Of a stretch of DNA of 64,000 nucleotides, positions 45,446 through 56,578 are shown in pieces (within the stretch, counting starts at the first letter, position 1; each line of letters starts with the position of its first letter). The stretch is from Dillenia suffruticosa (taxonomy: Eukaryota > Streptophyta > Magnoliopsida > Dilleniales > Dilleniaceae): NCBI GenBank assembly GCA_033439265.1, contig JAVTVX010000034.1, positions 10,013,001 through 10,077,000 on the forward strand, given 5' to 3'. Made by a program: the position numbers and the translations under genes. A model generated the notes under the pieces. It did no database searches. It was not told where the DNA came from and saw only the letters and a program-made list of their open reading frames with translations.

Positions 45446-47927
45446 CTCTCCCTTCCGCTAACCACCGCGGCTCCTCCACTTTTTCCCCCCCCCCCCCCCG
45501 CGATCGCCGCCGCCGCTGCAGCTCCTCCTCCCTCCTCAAGCGAGCGCGCGGTCAGCTAGTGAGCAGCGCCTCACCTCTGCACAGCGCGCATTCGCGTGAT
45601 CTCCCGCCAGCGCTGCCGCCTCGAGCCATCGCGAGCCTCACGCGATCTTCCGCGAGCCAGCACGAGCCAGCGTGCGACCCAGCTCGCGAGCCAGCGCGAG
45701 CTAGCGCGCGAGCCAGCGCGCGACCCAGCTCACGACCCAGCGCGAGCTAGCGAACGAGCCAGCGCGCGACCCAGCTCGCGACCCAGCGCGAGCCAGCGCG
45801 CGACCCAGCGCGAGCCAGCGCGCGACCCAGCTCGCGTCCCAGCAAGAGCCAGCGCGCGACCCAGCTCGCGACCCAGCTCGCGACCCAACGCGAGCCAGCG
45901 CGCGACCCAGCTCGTGACCCAGAGCGAGCCCTAGCCCGTGAGCGGGCCAGCCCACCAGCGGCCCAAGGCCCAGTCCAGCCGCGGCCCACTGCATCCCGCG
46001 AAGCCCGCTGAGTCCAGCAAGCCGGGCTGAGAGCCCGTGAGCCACCAGCGGGCCAGCCCGCTAGCAGCCAGCCCACCGGCCCGTGAGCCCGTGACGGCCC
46101 GCGAGCCCGCGATCGGCTTTCCCCTTCGAGAGCTCACCTGCATCTTCTGTACTGCAGGTAACGACTGTATTGATTGAAGTTCTATGGTTTGCTGTTAGAA
46201 ATTTAGTGGTTTCTAATACATCTGAAGTTTGGGAAATATTACAGGTTTTAAACCAACCCGACAGGCAAACGACAACTAGGTCTGAAACCCGAGGAACCCT
46301 AGGTGAGAGATGAATAAATTTTATTGATAGAATCCCTTATTAGGGTTTTAATCGCTATAAATTTGACGATTTGATTAGGTTTGTCTTTTGGAGAGTCGTT
46401 GAAAAATAGGGAGTGACCACCCTCCCTAGATAGGTGAGTGGGACTCTAATCTCTTGCATAAAATAGTAAAACGTATTTTCTGTCGCATTTTCGATAAAAC
46501 ATGCTTTGATATGCATTCGTTGACGTGTGATATTAAATTTGGAAATCTGTTTTGTGATTTTTGGAGTGTCTTGAATTATATTTACAATGACTATGCATCC
46601 ATGGTTTGAAATGAAACAATAATTGTGCCATTACTTGAAATTTTAAAATTTCCTTTTCTACCGTCGCATTGGTATGCTGTTTGAAATGATTCGATGAAAC
46701 GTATTGGCACGCAGATTTGAAATGTTTTGATGAACTATGTGGGTTGGATGCCCACTAGTTATGTGATGATGTGATGTTACTTGTGGGACGTTGTGCCCTG
46801 GGACGTTGTGCCCTTGTGATACTATGGGACGTTGTGCCCTTGTGATACTATGATGATTCCGTAGCTACGAAGGGCGTTTGTAGAGGCACGGGTTGCCCGG
46901 ATACGCTTCTGCAGGAGGTATCCGCAAACGTCATTTATTCTAAAGGCTATAGGCGCGGCCGGTTGAACCCACGTAGGGGGAGGACGTGTGTGACGCCACC
47001 GTCTAGCACCGGGTGGGGTCCTATACACGTTGATGAGTTGGCCCCAGCGAGCTCATGGCCAACGTCGGGGTAGAGAGCGTTTTAAAGTCTATGCATAAGA
47101 AAAACCCCCGACGCGCCTGTCCTTGGTCACGGTTGACCTTTGCCGGGACTATTTTTGGCTCGCTCTGACATTACTTGATTTTAAATGGATGCATATATGC
47201 TTGTTATCGTGTGATTGGTTAAATGATTTCAAATTGTTAAATATATCATGTTTTGTCGCGAAATGTAAATTTTTGTTCCAAATGATATTATTTGACACTC
47301 CAATTGTTCACCTATGCTATTTATGCTGGATATTACCCCCCTCACTCACTGAGTATCTTCCCATGATACTCACCCCTCTATTTTCTCTCCTCAGACAGGT
47401 TTATTATGATAGAGCGACGTTACAGGCTCTAGGGCAGAGTTGGTATTTCCGACGGTAAGATTTACTTTTAATTTAGTTTCGACCCTGCGAGGTCTTGACA
47501 TTGAGGTCCGTAGTTGGCCATGTACTTATTTTGGGATGACTGTATAGTTTAACTCTCATATTTCATTTGCATTGAGGCGATTGTACGTACTTGAACGTTA
47601 CTTGGGAAATGTGATATATATTGTATAAACTTAGGTCCGCTCGGTATAGCGGCTGCTCATGCTCTAGTTGGACATGACAGTAGAGGTCTGTAGCTAGGTT
47701 TGTTTATAGCCTTGCGTTGTTCTGAATGTTGGCTGTGGTGTTTGTTGATTTTGGAGAGGCCGGGATGGCCATTTGTGTATTGTACAAGATGATTTGGATT
47801 ATACAGGTATAATTGTACATGGGAAACCTCCGATTTATGGGGAGGTTCTGCCCAATTTTCTGTAAAAATACAGCCGGTATTCAGGGGCAACGGGCGGCTG
47901 TTCACGATCCCGGTTTGGGGCGTGACA
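45323..47927 (+). repeat. 3' LTR (2605 bp), complete
   Basis: Begins TGTAACACTGC, then A-run, GGGGCTTAAAGCCCTAATTT, (CT)n (45417-45440), poly-C (45486-45499), GC-rich minisatellite (45620-45930), three ACGTTGTGCCC repeats (46790-46830), and ends CGGTTTGGGGCGTGACA. Same family as 21934-24483. Confidence 0.95.
45620..45930. repeat. GC-rich LTR minisatellite (GCGCGACCCAGCTCGCGACC type)
   Basis: About 310 bp of irregular units built from GAGCCAGCGCGCGACCCAGC and variants. Long open frames on both strands here have Arg/Ala/Ser bias caused by the repeat and are not genes. Confidence 0.85.
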
Positions 47928-48408
47928 CGGTCGACGGGTCGGTGTCACCATGGAGTGTTGCGACCACTAGGGGTATCCTAAATTTGATCTTCATATGTCT
48001 TGCGCTCAGTAGTGTTTTGAGACCATCCAAACTAGGATGGCCTAAGATGATGTTATCGGGGGACTGGAGTTGCACCGTATAAAAAGTGATTTTAGTAGTA
48101 GTATTGGAAGGAGGCATTCCTAAAGTTACGACAAGCGAGACGATACCTTCTTGGATGTATACACTCGTCGGCGAATCCTTTTATGGGTCTGTCAAAGGGT
48201 TGAAGATAAAATGAGGTAAAGTCCATTTGCTGAAGGCATCCCAAAAGAGGAAATCTCAATCTACTCCTTGATCAATAAAAGTCCTTTTGAGGAGGTAGAA
48301 CCCTATTCCTATAGTGATAATCAGTGGGTCATTTCGATCAATGTCGACTCTTATTAAATCATCGTCATTGAAACCGATGATTGGTCTCTTTCTCTTAGTT
48401 GATACCAT
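47928..48408 (-). pseudogene. Tat-lineage aspartic protease, gag missing
   Basis: From ATG at 48408 the minus strand reads MVSTKRKRPIIGFNDDDLIR, then VDIDRNDPLIITIGIGFYLL, KRTFIDQGVD (in place of the usual IDxGSSxD protease motif), FLFWDAF, and after a stop PPSNTTTKITFYTVQLQSPD with NIILGHPSLDGLKTLLSARH and MKIKFRIPLV. NVIIGRPTLNRLKA-like and LKMKFPT-like segments are typical of Tat proteases. In normal elements several hundred gag codons separate primer site and protease; here only 34 bp of leader and about a dozen codons do. Stops occur near 48250 and 48190. Confidence 0.75.
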
Positions 48409-48442
48409 GATTGTAAATAGAAGACGATATGAGAAATCAGTC

Positions 48443-48464
48443 TATTCCCACGAATGGCGCCAAT
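48443..48464 (-). other. Tat-type primer-binding site
   Basis: On the minus strand TTGGCGCCATTCGTGGGAAT, resembling the TGGCGCCGTTGCCGGGG-like site of Athila/Tat elements. It marks the end of the 5' LTR, which should lie at higher coordinates. Confidence 0.6.
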
Positions 48465-49984
48465 CTATTTGAAGTGGGTCTTACTCAACAAATGATAACT
48501 CTACTTATTCAAATGAGATGTCTGGTCATCGGGCGACCTTGATCAATAAGACCTGGAAAAAGTCGTTGAAAGATATTCCAGCGAGAGAGACTCCGATACT
48601 CAAATCAAAAAATAGTTTTTGATAAGAGAAATAGACTGAAAGAGAAATTCGTTATACCTTTGTGTACTAAGTGTAAGTTAAGAGAGCATGCCTGACCGGT
48701 AACCCAATGATGTATATATATATATAGGTTGCTTGCATGAGTCATGTGTGTCTGGGGTGTTAAAACTCTAGTTTTCATATAAAAATGCTCTCGAGATCAC
48801 AGGACTCCTTAAGAAAAGATTTTCATAAGATTTAGAATCCTTCTTCTTAAGAAAGTTCTAGTTGGCAAGGGATTCATTTCTGTATCAATTAGGATCCAGA
48901 GCCTCCTTACTAATTATGAAATGCTACTTTCGCAATTTAAGGAAAGTATTACTCTGAGTTGACCGAATATTGAATACTGAGAAGATCTGAGAGCGAGAGC
49001 TGATCAAGCTGCTCTGCTATCAAGAGGGATCTGATCGGTGAGCACAGAGGGGGTTGTGGTTTCTCATCAGGGAGGAACATCCCATACAAACATGTTTCAA
49101 TGAGTTTCACCTGCCGACTCTCGAACTCAAAGAAGTCCCGTATCCAATGGTAATAGACCTTTGGGCCATGTATCAGCTAGGACCAATGGAGCTTGCACCG
49201 TTTATGTTACTTCATTAATATGCAAGTAGGTCGAGCTCAGTAATGCGCGGGCTTGTAACTCAAGTGAGAACTTCAAGGCGGATTAAAGATTAATATGCAA
49301 GTAGTTACTTCAGTTTCATAATTAAAATTATTTTTCTTTAAAAATTATAATTAATAAAAATAATAATTATGTTACTCTAGCAATGGTATTAATCTCAAAT
49401 TTTCCACACACAGACCTACTAATTAAAACCTTAAAAAAGCCTAAGCGCATAATTACTTTTCAAATAGAGGACTTTAATTAAAATAATTTATTGGCAGAAC
49501 TAGCTGGTGCTTTCACCAGTTGGTCTGACTTTCACGTCTCCTTTTATATAAAAAATTTCAACTAATTTATCAAAAAAAATATTTTGTTCTTCAATATTGT
49601 CTAAATAAGTGTATTTTCTTCCACAATTTTGCTAAAATTAGTTTTCTATCAAATTAATAAATTATTTTAAAAATAAAATTACCTTTTATTTTCTATTTTG
49701 AAAACTAATATTTCCTTTTTATGTCCTAATACAATCCCAGCTTTATATAATTTTTTTTATTTAAGAATAAATATTATAAGAAAATTTATGCATCACTCTA
49801 CTTTCTCACTCATATATTCAAATTAAAGTTTCAAATAGGTTTAGCAATTCAAAATTTATGTGGGAAGGGCAACCAAAGAACCAACCAACCAAGGGTTCAT
49901 CCAAAGTCTTAAACTAATAATTTTTCTCATTTTTATGGGAGGTAAATGTATGAGTCATTATTTTAGAACAATTAAATAAACTCA
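48465..49984. other. Probable Tat 5' LTR and flank; no gene recognised
   Basis: The part right of the primer site (about 48465-49300) should be LTR, but no partner LTR exists at the left to set its ends. A (TA)n tract occurs at 48714-48726. The 16-bp word ATTAATATGCAAGTAG occurs at about 49214 and 49289. 49320-49900 is AT-rich without signals. Confidence 0.4.
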
Positions 49985-50160
49985 TTTTGCTCGAGGATAT
50001 GAATTCCAAAGTGTTGTAGATTCTAATTCTAAGGAATTCAACTGAGGGAATACAAGGTTGCCCCTAGAAATTGCTTCCAAGTTCAAACACTTCTATGCCT
50101 TCAGAAATTGCAAATTGAGTTCCATGGAACAATAAACGACAATGCATCACAATTCACCTC
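49985..50160 (-). pseudogene. Short LRR exon relic
   Basis: A minus-strand frame reads AISRGNLVFPQLNSLELES and TTLWNSYPRA, matching ISRGNLVFPQLNFLEFAN of the pseudogene exon at 35220-35637. It is a third, fragmentary copy of the LRR exon, with stops on both sides. Confidence 0.6.
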
Positions 50161-50560
50161 TTGATATGCAGCCACCATTCATGTTGATGAAGGTATAATT
50201 CCTGAAGAAAATTGACAAAGTGAACTAATGGAATAAATTTATTAAAAATTAAATGAATCGCGGATGAATTGTAAATGCTAGCATTAGAGCAATGTTAAAA
50301 TAGCATTTATTTCAAATAAAACTAATTGAATATTTCTCTCTATGTTCTTTTTTGTTCTCATGTCATGTTGAAATTTTGTCATCTATACATGCAAGATCAA
50401 TTTGTCACATATAAAAATTATGAGAAGCAGAAAAATCTTACCAGCAATGTTTCTTCACATAAAAACATATTGGGTTTCTATTCTTCAGAGACTCGAGATT
50501 TACTGCATCCGGTACCATCTCTTTCGATCTCATCCTGATCACATGAGGAATATGCCAATT
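50161..50560 (-). other. Candidate 3'-terminal exons of the LRR gene
   Basis: Two segments are conserved with the paralogue at 34.2-34.6 kb. One follows an acceptor-like CAATTTTCTTCAG (GAATTATACCTTCATCAAC..., about 50161-50205, minus). The other follows GTGATCAG (GATGAGATCGAAAGAGATGG, about 50475-50540, minus) and reaches a TAG. They may encode short C-terminal tails or lie in the 3' UTR. Exon status cannot be settled from sequence alone. Confidence 0.35.
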
Positions 50561-50776
50561 TGGGGAAAATTATCTTCAAAAAAGTGATATCATATTACCA
50601 AACTAGTTAACAATTAAACTCTACAAAAAGGGGGTAAAAAAGAAAGGAATAGCCCTTGAGAAAAATGAAAATGCCACTTTTTAAAATTACTAGCAAGGCT
50701 CAAAAAGCCTTTGAGAAAAATAAAACTTCTCCTTCTAATAATTCTTGTAAGATTAAAATCAACCTAAGAGCAAAAT

Positions 50777-53326
50777 GACAGAAAATAGAAAATTTCAATG
50801 CCAACAAGGGACTGCTCATTTCTGGGCACATACAAGAAGAACCCACATTTATTCATTTCAGATTTTCCCATAAATTTTTGTTATGTACAATTTTTTTACC
50901 TTCTCCTCCCCTTCCTCCTCCTCGCTGGTGCTACTGTCAGGTTGTCCCTTAACCTAACCACAAGGACAAAGGTATATTAAGGTATGTCAAAACTAAAAGG
51001 TGAATTCTTGAGTGAAATGAAAATTCATGATACGGTTGACATAACAAGAAGATATCAAGGAAGGTTAATCATATGTACTCTCTGATTCCTTCTGATTTGA
51101 TGTAAATTTAAAATGATGTAGGAAGAGTCTGGCTATCAATTAAATTAAATGCTCGAATTTTAGCTCTTATTAAGGAATTCATCATCTATTGAACACATGC
51201 CGACAGAAAATCGAAAATTTCAATGCCAACAAGGGACTGCTCATTTCTGGGCACATACAAGAAGAACCCACATTTATTCATTTCAGATTTTCCCATAAAT
51301 TTTTGTTATGTACAATTTTTTTACCTTCTCCTCCCCTTCCTCCTCCTCGCTGGTGCTACTGTCAGGTTGTCCCTTAACCTAACCACAAGGACAAAGGTAT
51401 ATTAAGGTATGTCAAAACTAAAAGGTGAATTCTTGAGTTAAATGAAAATTCATGATACGGTTGACATAACAAGAAGATATCAAGGAAGGTTAATCATATG
51501 TACTCTCTGATTCCTTCTGATTTGATGTAAATTTAAAATGATGTAGGAAGAGTCTGGCTATCAATTAAATTAAATGCTCGAATTTTAGCTCTTATTAAGG
51601 AATTCATCATCTATTGAACACATGCCGACAGAAAATCGAAAATTTCAATGCCAACAAGGGACTGCTCATTTCTGGGCACATACAAGAAGAACCCACATTT
51701 ATTCATTTCAGATTTTCCCATAAATTTTTGTTATGTACAATTTTTTTACCTTCTCCTCCCCTTCCTCCTCCTCGCTGGTGCTACTGTCAGGTTGTCCCTT
51801 AACCTAACCACAAGGACAAAGGTATATTAAGGTATGTCAAAACTAAAAGGTGAATTCTTGAGTGAAATGAAAATTCATGATACGGTTGACATAACAAGAA
51901 GATATCAAGGAAGGTTAATCATATGTACTCTCTGATTCCTTCTGATTTGATGTAAATTTAAAATGATGTAGGAAGAGTCTGGCTATCAATTAAATTAAAT
52001 GCTCGAATTTTAGCTCTTATTAAGGAATTCATCATCTATTGAACACATGCCGACAGAAAATCGAAAATTTCAATGCCAACAAGGGACTGCTCATTTCTGG
52101 GCACATACAAGAAGAACCCACATTTATTCATTTCAGATTTTCCCATAAATTTTTGTTATGTACAATTTTTTTACCTTCTCCTCCCCTTCCTCCTCCTCGC
52201 TGGTGCTACTGTCAGGTTGTCCCTTAACCTAACCACAAGGACAAAGGTATATTAAGGTATGTCAAAACTAAAAGGTGAATTCTTGAGTGAAATGAAAATT
52301 CATGATACGGTTGACATAACAAGAAGATATCAAGGAAGGTTAATCATATGTACTCTCTGATTCCTTCTGATTTGATGTAAATTTAAAATGATGTAGGAAG
52401 AGTCTGGCTATCAATTAAATTAAATGCTCGAATTTTAGCTCTTATTAAGGAATTCATCATCTATTGAACACATGCCGACAGAAAATCGAAAATTTCAATG
52501 CCAACAAGGGACTGCTCATTTCTGGGCACATACAAGAAGAACCCACATTTATTCATTTCAGATTTTCCCATAAATTTTTGTTATGTACAATTTTTTTACC
52601 TTCTCCTCCCCTTCCTCCTCCTCGCTGGTGCTACTGTCAGGTTGTCCCTTAACCTAACCACAAGGACAAAGGTATATTAAGGTATGTCAAAACTAAAAGG
52701 TGAATTCTTGAGTGAAATGAAAATTCATGATACGGTTGACATAACAAGAAGATATCAAGGAAGGTTAATCATATGTACTCTCTGATTCCTTCTGATTTGA
52801 TGTAAATTTAAAATGATGTAGGAAGAGTCTGGCTATCAATTAAATTAAATGCTCGAATTTTAGCTCTTATTAAGGAATTCATCATCTATTGAACACATGC
52901 CGACAGAAAATCGAAAATTTCAATGCCAACAAGGGACTGCTCATTTCTGGGCACATACAAGAAGAACCCACATTTATTCATTTCAGATTTTCCCATAAAT
53001 TTTTGTTATGTACAATTTTTTTACCTTCTCCTCCCCTTCCTCCTCCTCGCTGGTGCTACTGTCAGGTTGTCCCTTAACCTAACCACAAGGACAAAGGTAT
53101 ATTAAGGTATGTCAAAACTAAAAGGTGAATTCTTGAGTTAAATGAAAATTCATGATACGGTTGACATAACAAGAAGATATCAAGGAAGGTTAATCATATG
53201 TACTCTCTGATTCCTTCTGATTTGATGTAAATTTAAAATGATGTAGGAAGAGTCTGGCTATCAATTAAATTAAATGCTCGAATTTTAGCTCTTATTAAGG
53301 AATTCATCATCTATTGAACACGTGCC
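50777..53326. repeat. Tandem array, six copies of a 425-bp unit, in an LRR-gene intron
   Basis: Each unit starts GACAGAAAAT(C/A)GAAAATTTC, contains a pyrimidine-rich TTACCTTCTCCTCCCCTTCC and ends CATCTATTGAACACATGCC. Period is exactly 425 bp across all copies (starts at 50777, 51202, 51627, 52052, 52477, 52902). Copies are almost identical; visible variants are A/C in the first unit and G/T in GAGTGAAATG, with T in units 2 and 6. Short open frames of 60-62 codons recur in each unit but have no coding character. The paralogue has one diverged copy at 34678-34985. Confidence 0.97.
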
Positions 53327-53707
53327 ATAACATAATTAAATCTAGCTTTACACTAATTTCATTTGGCTAATTGGATTCAAATCAATTTGGCACATTGAAA
53401 CTGATTTTTTCCCCATTTTTCCAACAATTACAAGTACTTGGCTATTGACTTATTATCATATCTGATTTTGTACATATAATTATATGTTTTTCTGTCTTTT
53501 TTAATGAATTTATTAAGCAAAAATAGAAAAGAAACAAAGGAAGTTGGGGACCATGCTGTAAAAATAAACTTCATCTCTAATTTTGCCAAGTAATGAAAAG
53601 AAAAAAGAAAAACCAAGAATAAAAGGGGAATAGGAAGTAGTAAAATTGTAAAGGTAGTAGAAAATTAAAGAGTATGAAGGAATAAAAATGAGAGTGAGAG
53701 GGCATAC

Positions 53708-54166
53708 CTGTTGACAAGATATATAGTTAACTGTAATATTAATATCCTTATCCATCGGTATAAATTCTTCCAAATATCCTGCCGTGTATATTCCTTTCAA
53801 GTTTGGTGTGGTTGTGGAGGCATATGAGAATGTTGTCATTTTAGGACATTTAAACAACACCATTTCTGCCAAGGATGGAAATTCCAAAGTATATAAATTG
53901 TCTTCACAGAAACACCTTATATTTTGTAGATGTTCTAATCCCAAGGTCTGCAATCGAGGGATTACAAGGTTGCCCGTAGAAATTACTTCTTCTTCTTCTC
54001 CTCCTCCTCCTCCTTGTTTGCCTATTACTGCTTCCAATGCATCACAGTCCTGCAAATCTAACTCCTCTAATTGGGGAAATGACTCTGTTGGAAATTGGCT
54101 CCCCCATATCAGCTTTATGCCTTTTAAACCGATCAAATCAATCTCTCTCAAGGAAGGGAAGGCTAC
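53708..54166 (-). CDS. LRR exon of a CNL-type resistance gene (153 codons)
   Basis: Acceptor TTTTCCGCAG/GTAGCC at 54167/54166 and donor CAACAG/GTATGC at 53708/53707; 459 bp in phase 0 at both ends. The product reads VAFPSLREIDLIGLKGIKLI, then WGSQFPTESFPQLEELDLQD, CDALEAVIGKQGG, an acidic run EEEEVIS, GNLVIPRLQTLGLEHLQNIR, FPSLAEMVLFKCPKMTTFSY and NLKGIYTAGYLEEFIP, i.e. four to five irregular leucine-rich repeats. FPxLExLxLxxC...CPKMxTF is the signature of the C-terminal LRR region of At4g27190/RPS2-like CNL proteins, which binds effector-modified targets or controls activation. No stop inside. The exon lies just upstream (minus strand) of the intron with the tandem array. Confidence 0.8.
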
Positions 54167-54256
54167 CTGCGGAAAACATGTAGAGATTTGAGTTAAAGAA
54201 AATATTTCTAAAACAACTTTAATATGAACGAAGGGTAATAACTATAGGTTAATTCA

Positions 54257-56065
54257 TCAAAAAAAAGATTTGAGGAACAGTGAAGGATAAGATGTATAAT
54301 AACTCACATATTACCTGTTTCATCTAATTCAATATGGTGGGTAAGAGTTATTTAAAAGGACAGACATACAAATCTATCTATATGGATTACCTATTTGTTT
54401 TATATTATAACTTTCTTCCCGTGGGGAAGTGAATGGTCATTGGATTTGTTAACATAATAAATAACAATATCTGTCACACATTACCTATTTGTTTTATATT
54501 GGACATATTCTCTTAACAATTTAAAGTGATACAAAGTTTTTTATATAGATTTGTTCAAGGGTAGTCTAAAAACCTAATTTTTATCTTTTTATCTTTTATT
54601 TTTATTCTGTCAACAATTCCCCTATTTTTTTGTAGACATTGGATTTGAGTTAACTTCAAAAGAGTGAGTGAAATTTAAACAATTTATATAAGAAATAGAT
54701 CAACAATTTATTTTTAAAAAGAAAATTTATTCTAAAATTTAAAATTACATATGTAGTTTTGAATATTATTTATTCTATTAAAAATTATAATATTATTTTT
54801 TTAAAATTATAAATTCAAATGCATAATTTATTTTTAAATTTACCTTTCCTAATAGAAATTGCAAAGAAGGGGATGGCAAAATGATGGTCAAACACCATAA
54901 AATTTACTAATAAAGAGTGACAAAAAAGATAAGTTAAAATTCTAACATCATGAGATGTCCTAAGCAACGACATCATATCATGATTTTCCTCGTTGAATAT
55001 ATTGCACCCCAAAGGGTAATAGAATATTCAAAAGAATTAGTTCCAAAAAAAAATGTAGAATTTTGGAAATATTCTTCTTGAAAAATCAAAATACTACTCA
55101 TCACACTCCAAATAATATTGATCTAATCAATTAAACTTGTACTATTAAGTCATATTCCTTTTTATATAATATCACGACTTTGACTACAATATAAAAAAGA
55201 TATTATATTGAAATTTGATATAATTTTGACACTAACAAATGACATGAATCTTTTTTAATTGGTTTCTTTTACTACTCTTTGTAGGAATTATTACAAAACA
55301 TTGTTGATTTGAATGTTTTTCTTTTGTCATTATAAGAGGCAATCAATAATTTAATACGCATTAGTAATATTTAGTCATATTGTGAGATTGAGAATCCATA
55401 ATAAGAGATTACAATAAACTCAATATAAATGAATCATGTTATCTTATCACAAATTTGATAACAAACCTTTCAAAATTTAGTTTAAATTAAGTTTCAATTT
55501 TGTAATTTATTTTTAGTTCCATACCTTTTATTAGGCATTGCAATTTAGGTGTTTCTCATAGTATTTCATAATTTGATAAAATTATGTAGAAGATTGAGAT
55601 TTGATATGAAATTGTAGACCTTACACTAATGACCTTAAACAAGTGTTTCTACTATTTGATATGAAATTTGATAAAATTTTACACTAATGAATGGCATGAC
55701 TCTTTTTTAATTGGTTTCTTTTATTATTACGAATTATTATAAATAACAATTTTGTTGATTTGAATGATATTTTTTGTCATAATAAGATAAAATGAATGAC
55801 TTAATACATATTATAGATATATAATTATACGATGAGATTGAGAGTTCATAATAAGAGATTACAATAAACTCGATATAGATGAATCATGTTATCTTAACAC
55901 AAATTTGATAACAAATATTTATAAATTCAGTTTGAATTAAGTTTCAATTTTATAATTTATTTTTAGTTCCATACCTTTAATTAGGCATTGCAATTTAGGT
56001 GTTTCTCATGGTATTGCATAATTTTCTTTTTCTACCAAAAAAAATTAAAAAATTATTCAAAAGTT
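54257..56065. other. Intron with repeated segments
   Basis: Contains an older copy of the duplicated intron sequence (54815-55560). A second partial copy of its 3' part (about 55700-56015) repeats ATTTTTAGTTCCATACCTTT and ATTGCAATTTAGGTGTTTCT about 450 bp further on. No coding signal. Confidence 0.55.
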
Positions 56066-56122
56066 CTAAAATTGTTGACGCATATATGTAAACAGTGTCT
56101 CTTTGGTGGCGCATATACATAC

Positions 56123-56578
56123 CTCGTGATTGAAGAGGGGTTGAAAATAAGGACAGCCAAAATTATTTTGACTTGTTGGTGCTATAGCCTCTGTCCCACC
56201 ACCAGAATTCTTGGAAGCTACATTCAGACATTTTTGCCATTTAAGCTGATAGTCTCCTTTTCTGAAACTGGTGAGCTTGGGCAGTTCCCAGAGCCGAAGT
56301 GTTTTCACCTTAGGGAACACAATCACCTTCTCAGTTTCCTCCGCTTCTCCTTCTCCAACTATTTCTTTCATCTCCTCACAAGATTTTACTTCTAATTTCT
56401 CCAGATTCACAAGAAGTTTGGCAATTGAATGATGAAATAAACTTATTAATGAATTGAAACCCGAAACAGTAAGCTCTTTTAACTGCTGGAAGCTCTGAAT
56501 TGGAAATTCTAAGTGCCACATATTCTCCACCTCACCTAGCTTTTCAAGTGTTAATTCATCCAAGGAAAGGAAAACCAC
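56123..56578 (-). CDS. LRR exon, tandem module 1 (152 codons)
   Basis: Acceptor TATATTTTCAG/GTGG at 56579/56578, donor CACGAG/GTATGT at 56123/56122; 456 bp, phase 0-0, no stop. Product: VVFLSLDELTLEKLGEVENM, WHLEFPIQSFQQLKELTVSG, NSLISLFHHSIAKLLVNLEK, LEVKSCEEMKEIVGEG, EKVIVFPKVKTLRLWELPKL, TSFRKGD, then an 18-residue insertion absent from the sister modules (about QLKWQKCLNVASKNSGGG) and TEAIAPTSQNNFGCPYFQPL. Same CNL LRR class as 53708-54166. It could be spliced to that exon over a 1956-bp intron. Confidence 0.8.

Larger units (their letters stand above)
38895..47927 (+). mobile_element. Ty3/gypsy chromovirus (Tekay-like), plus strand, nearly complete
   Basis: Ends TGTAACAC...GTGACA with identical 5-bp cggtc at 38890-38894 and 47928-47932. 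Order: 5' LTR (38895-40025, internally deleted), tRNA-Met primer site, gag, intron, protease, RT-RNase H-integrase-chromodomain, polypurine tract, 3' LTR (45323-47927). Over the shared 3' about 960 bp the LTRs differ at roughly 14 sites by eye, nearly all transitions, so insertion is recent. gag and the RT-integrase frame are open, but the protease region has two frameshifting deletions. It is inserted in the Tat element between protease and linker. Confidence 0.97.
35725..48464 (-). mobile_element. Degenerate Tat-lineage Ty3/gypsy element split by two later insertions
   Basis: Read right to left on the minus strand: primer site (48443-48464), protease (47933-48408), linker (38732-38889), RT end, RNase H and integrase (35725-37267). 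A gypsy element (38895-47927) with target duplication sits between protease and linker, and a CACTA-like element (37268-38731) between linker and RT. The left end is truncated inside integrase at 35725 where LRR-gene homology starts. gag and the N-terminal half of RT are missing. No LTR pair could be identified. Confidence 0.8.

Noticed and set aside
49214..49305. Repeated ATTAATATGCAAGTAG as a target-site duplication
   Set aside because: The copies are only about 75 bp apart with no element-like sequence between; 16 bp is too long for the classes seen here.
50798..53105. Recurring 60-62-codon frames in the 425-bp repeat
   Set aside because: They repeat because the unit repeats. They are on the strand opposite to the LRR gene, lack a domain, and overlapping phases are equally open.
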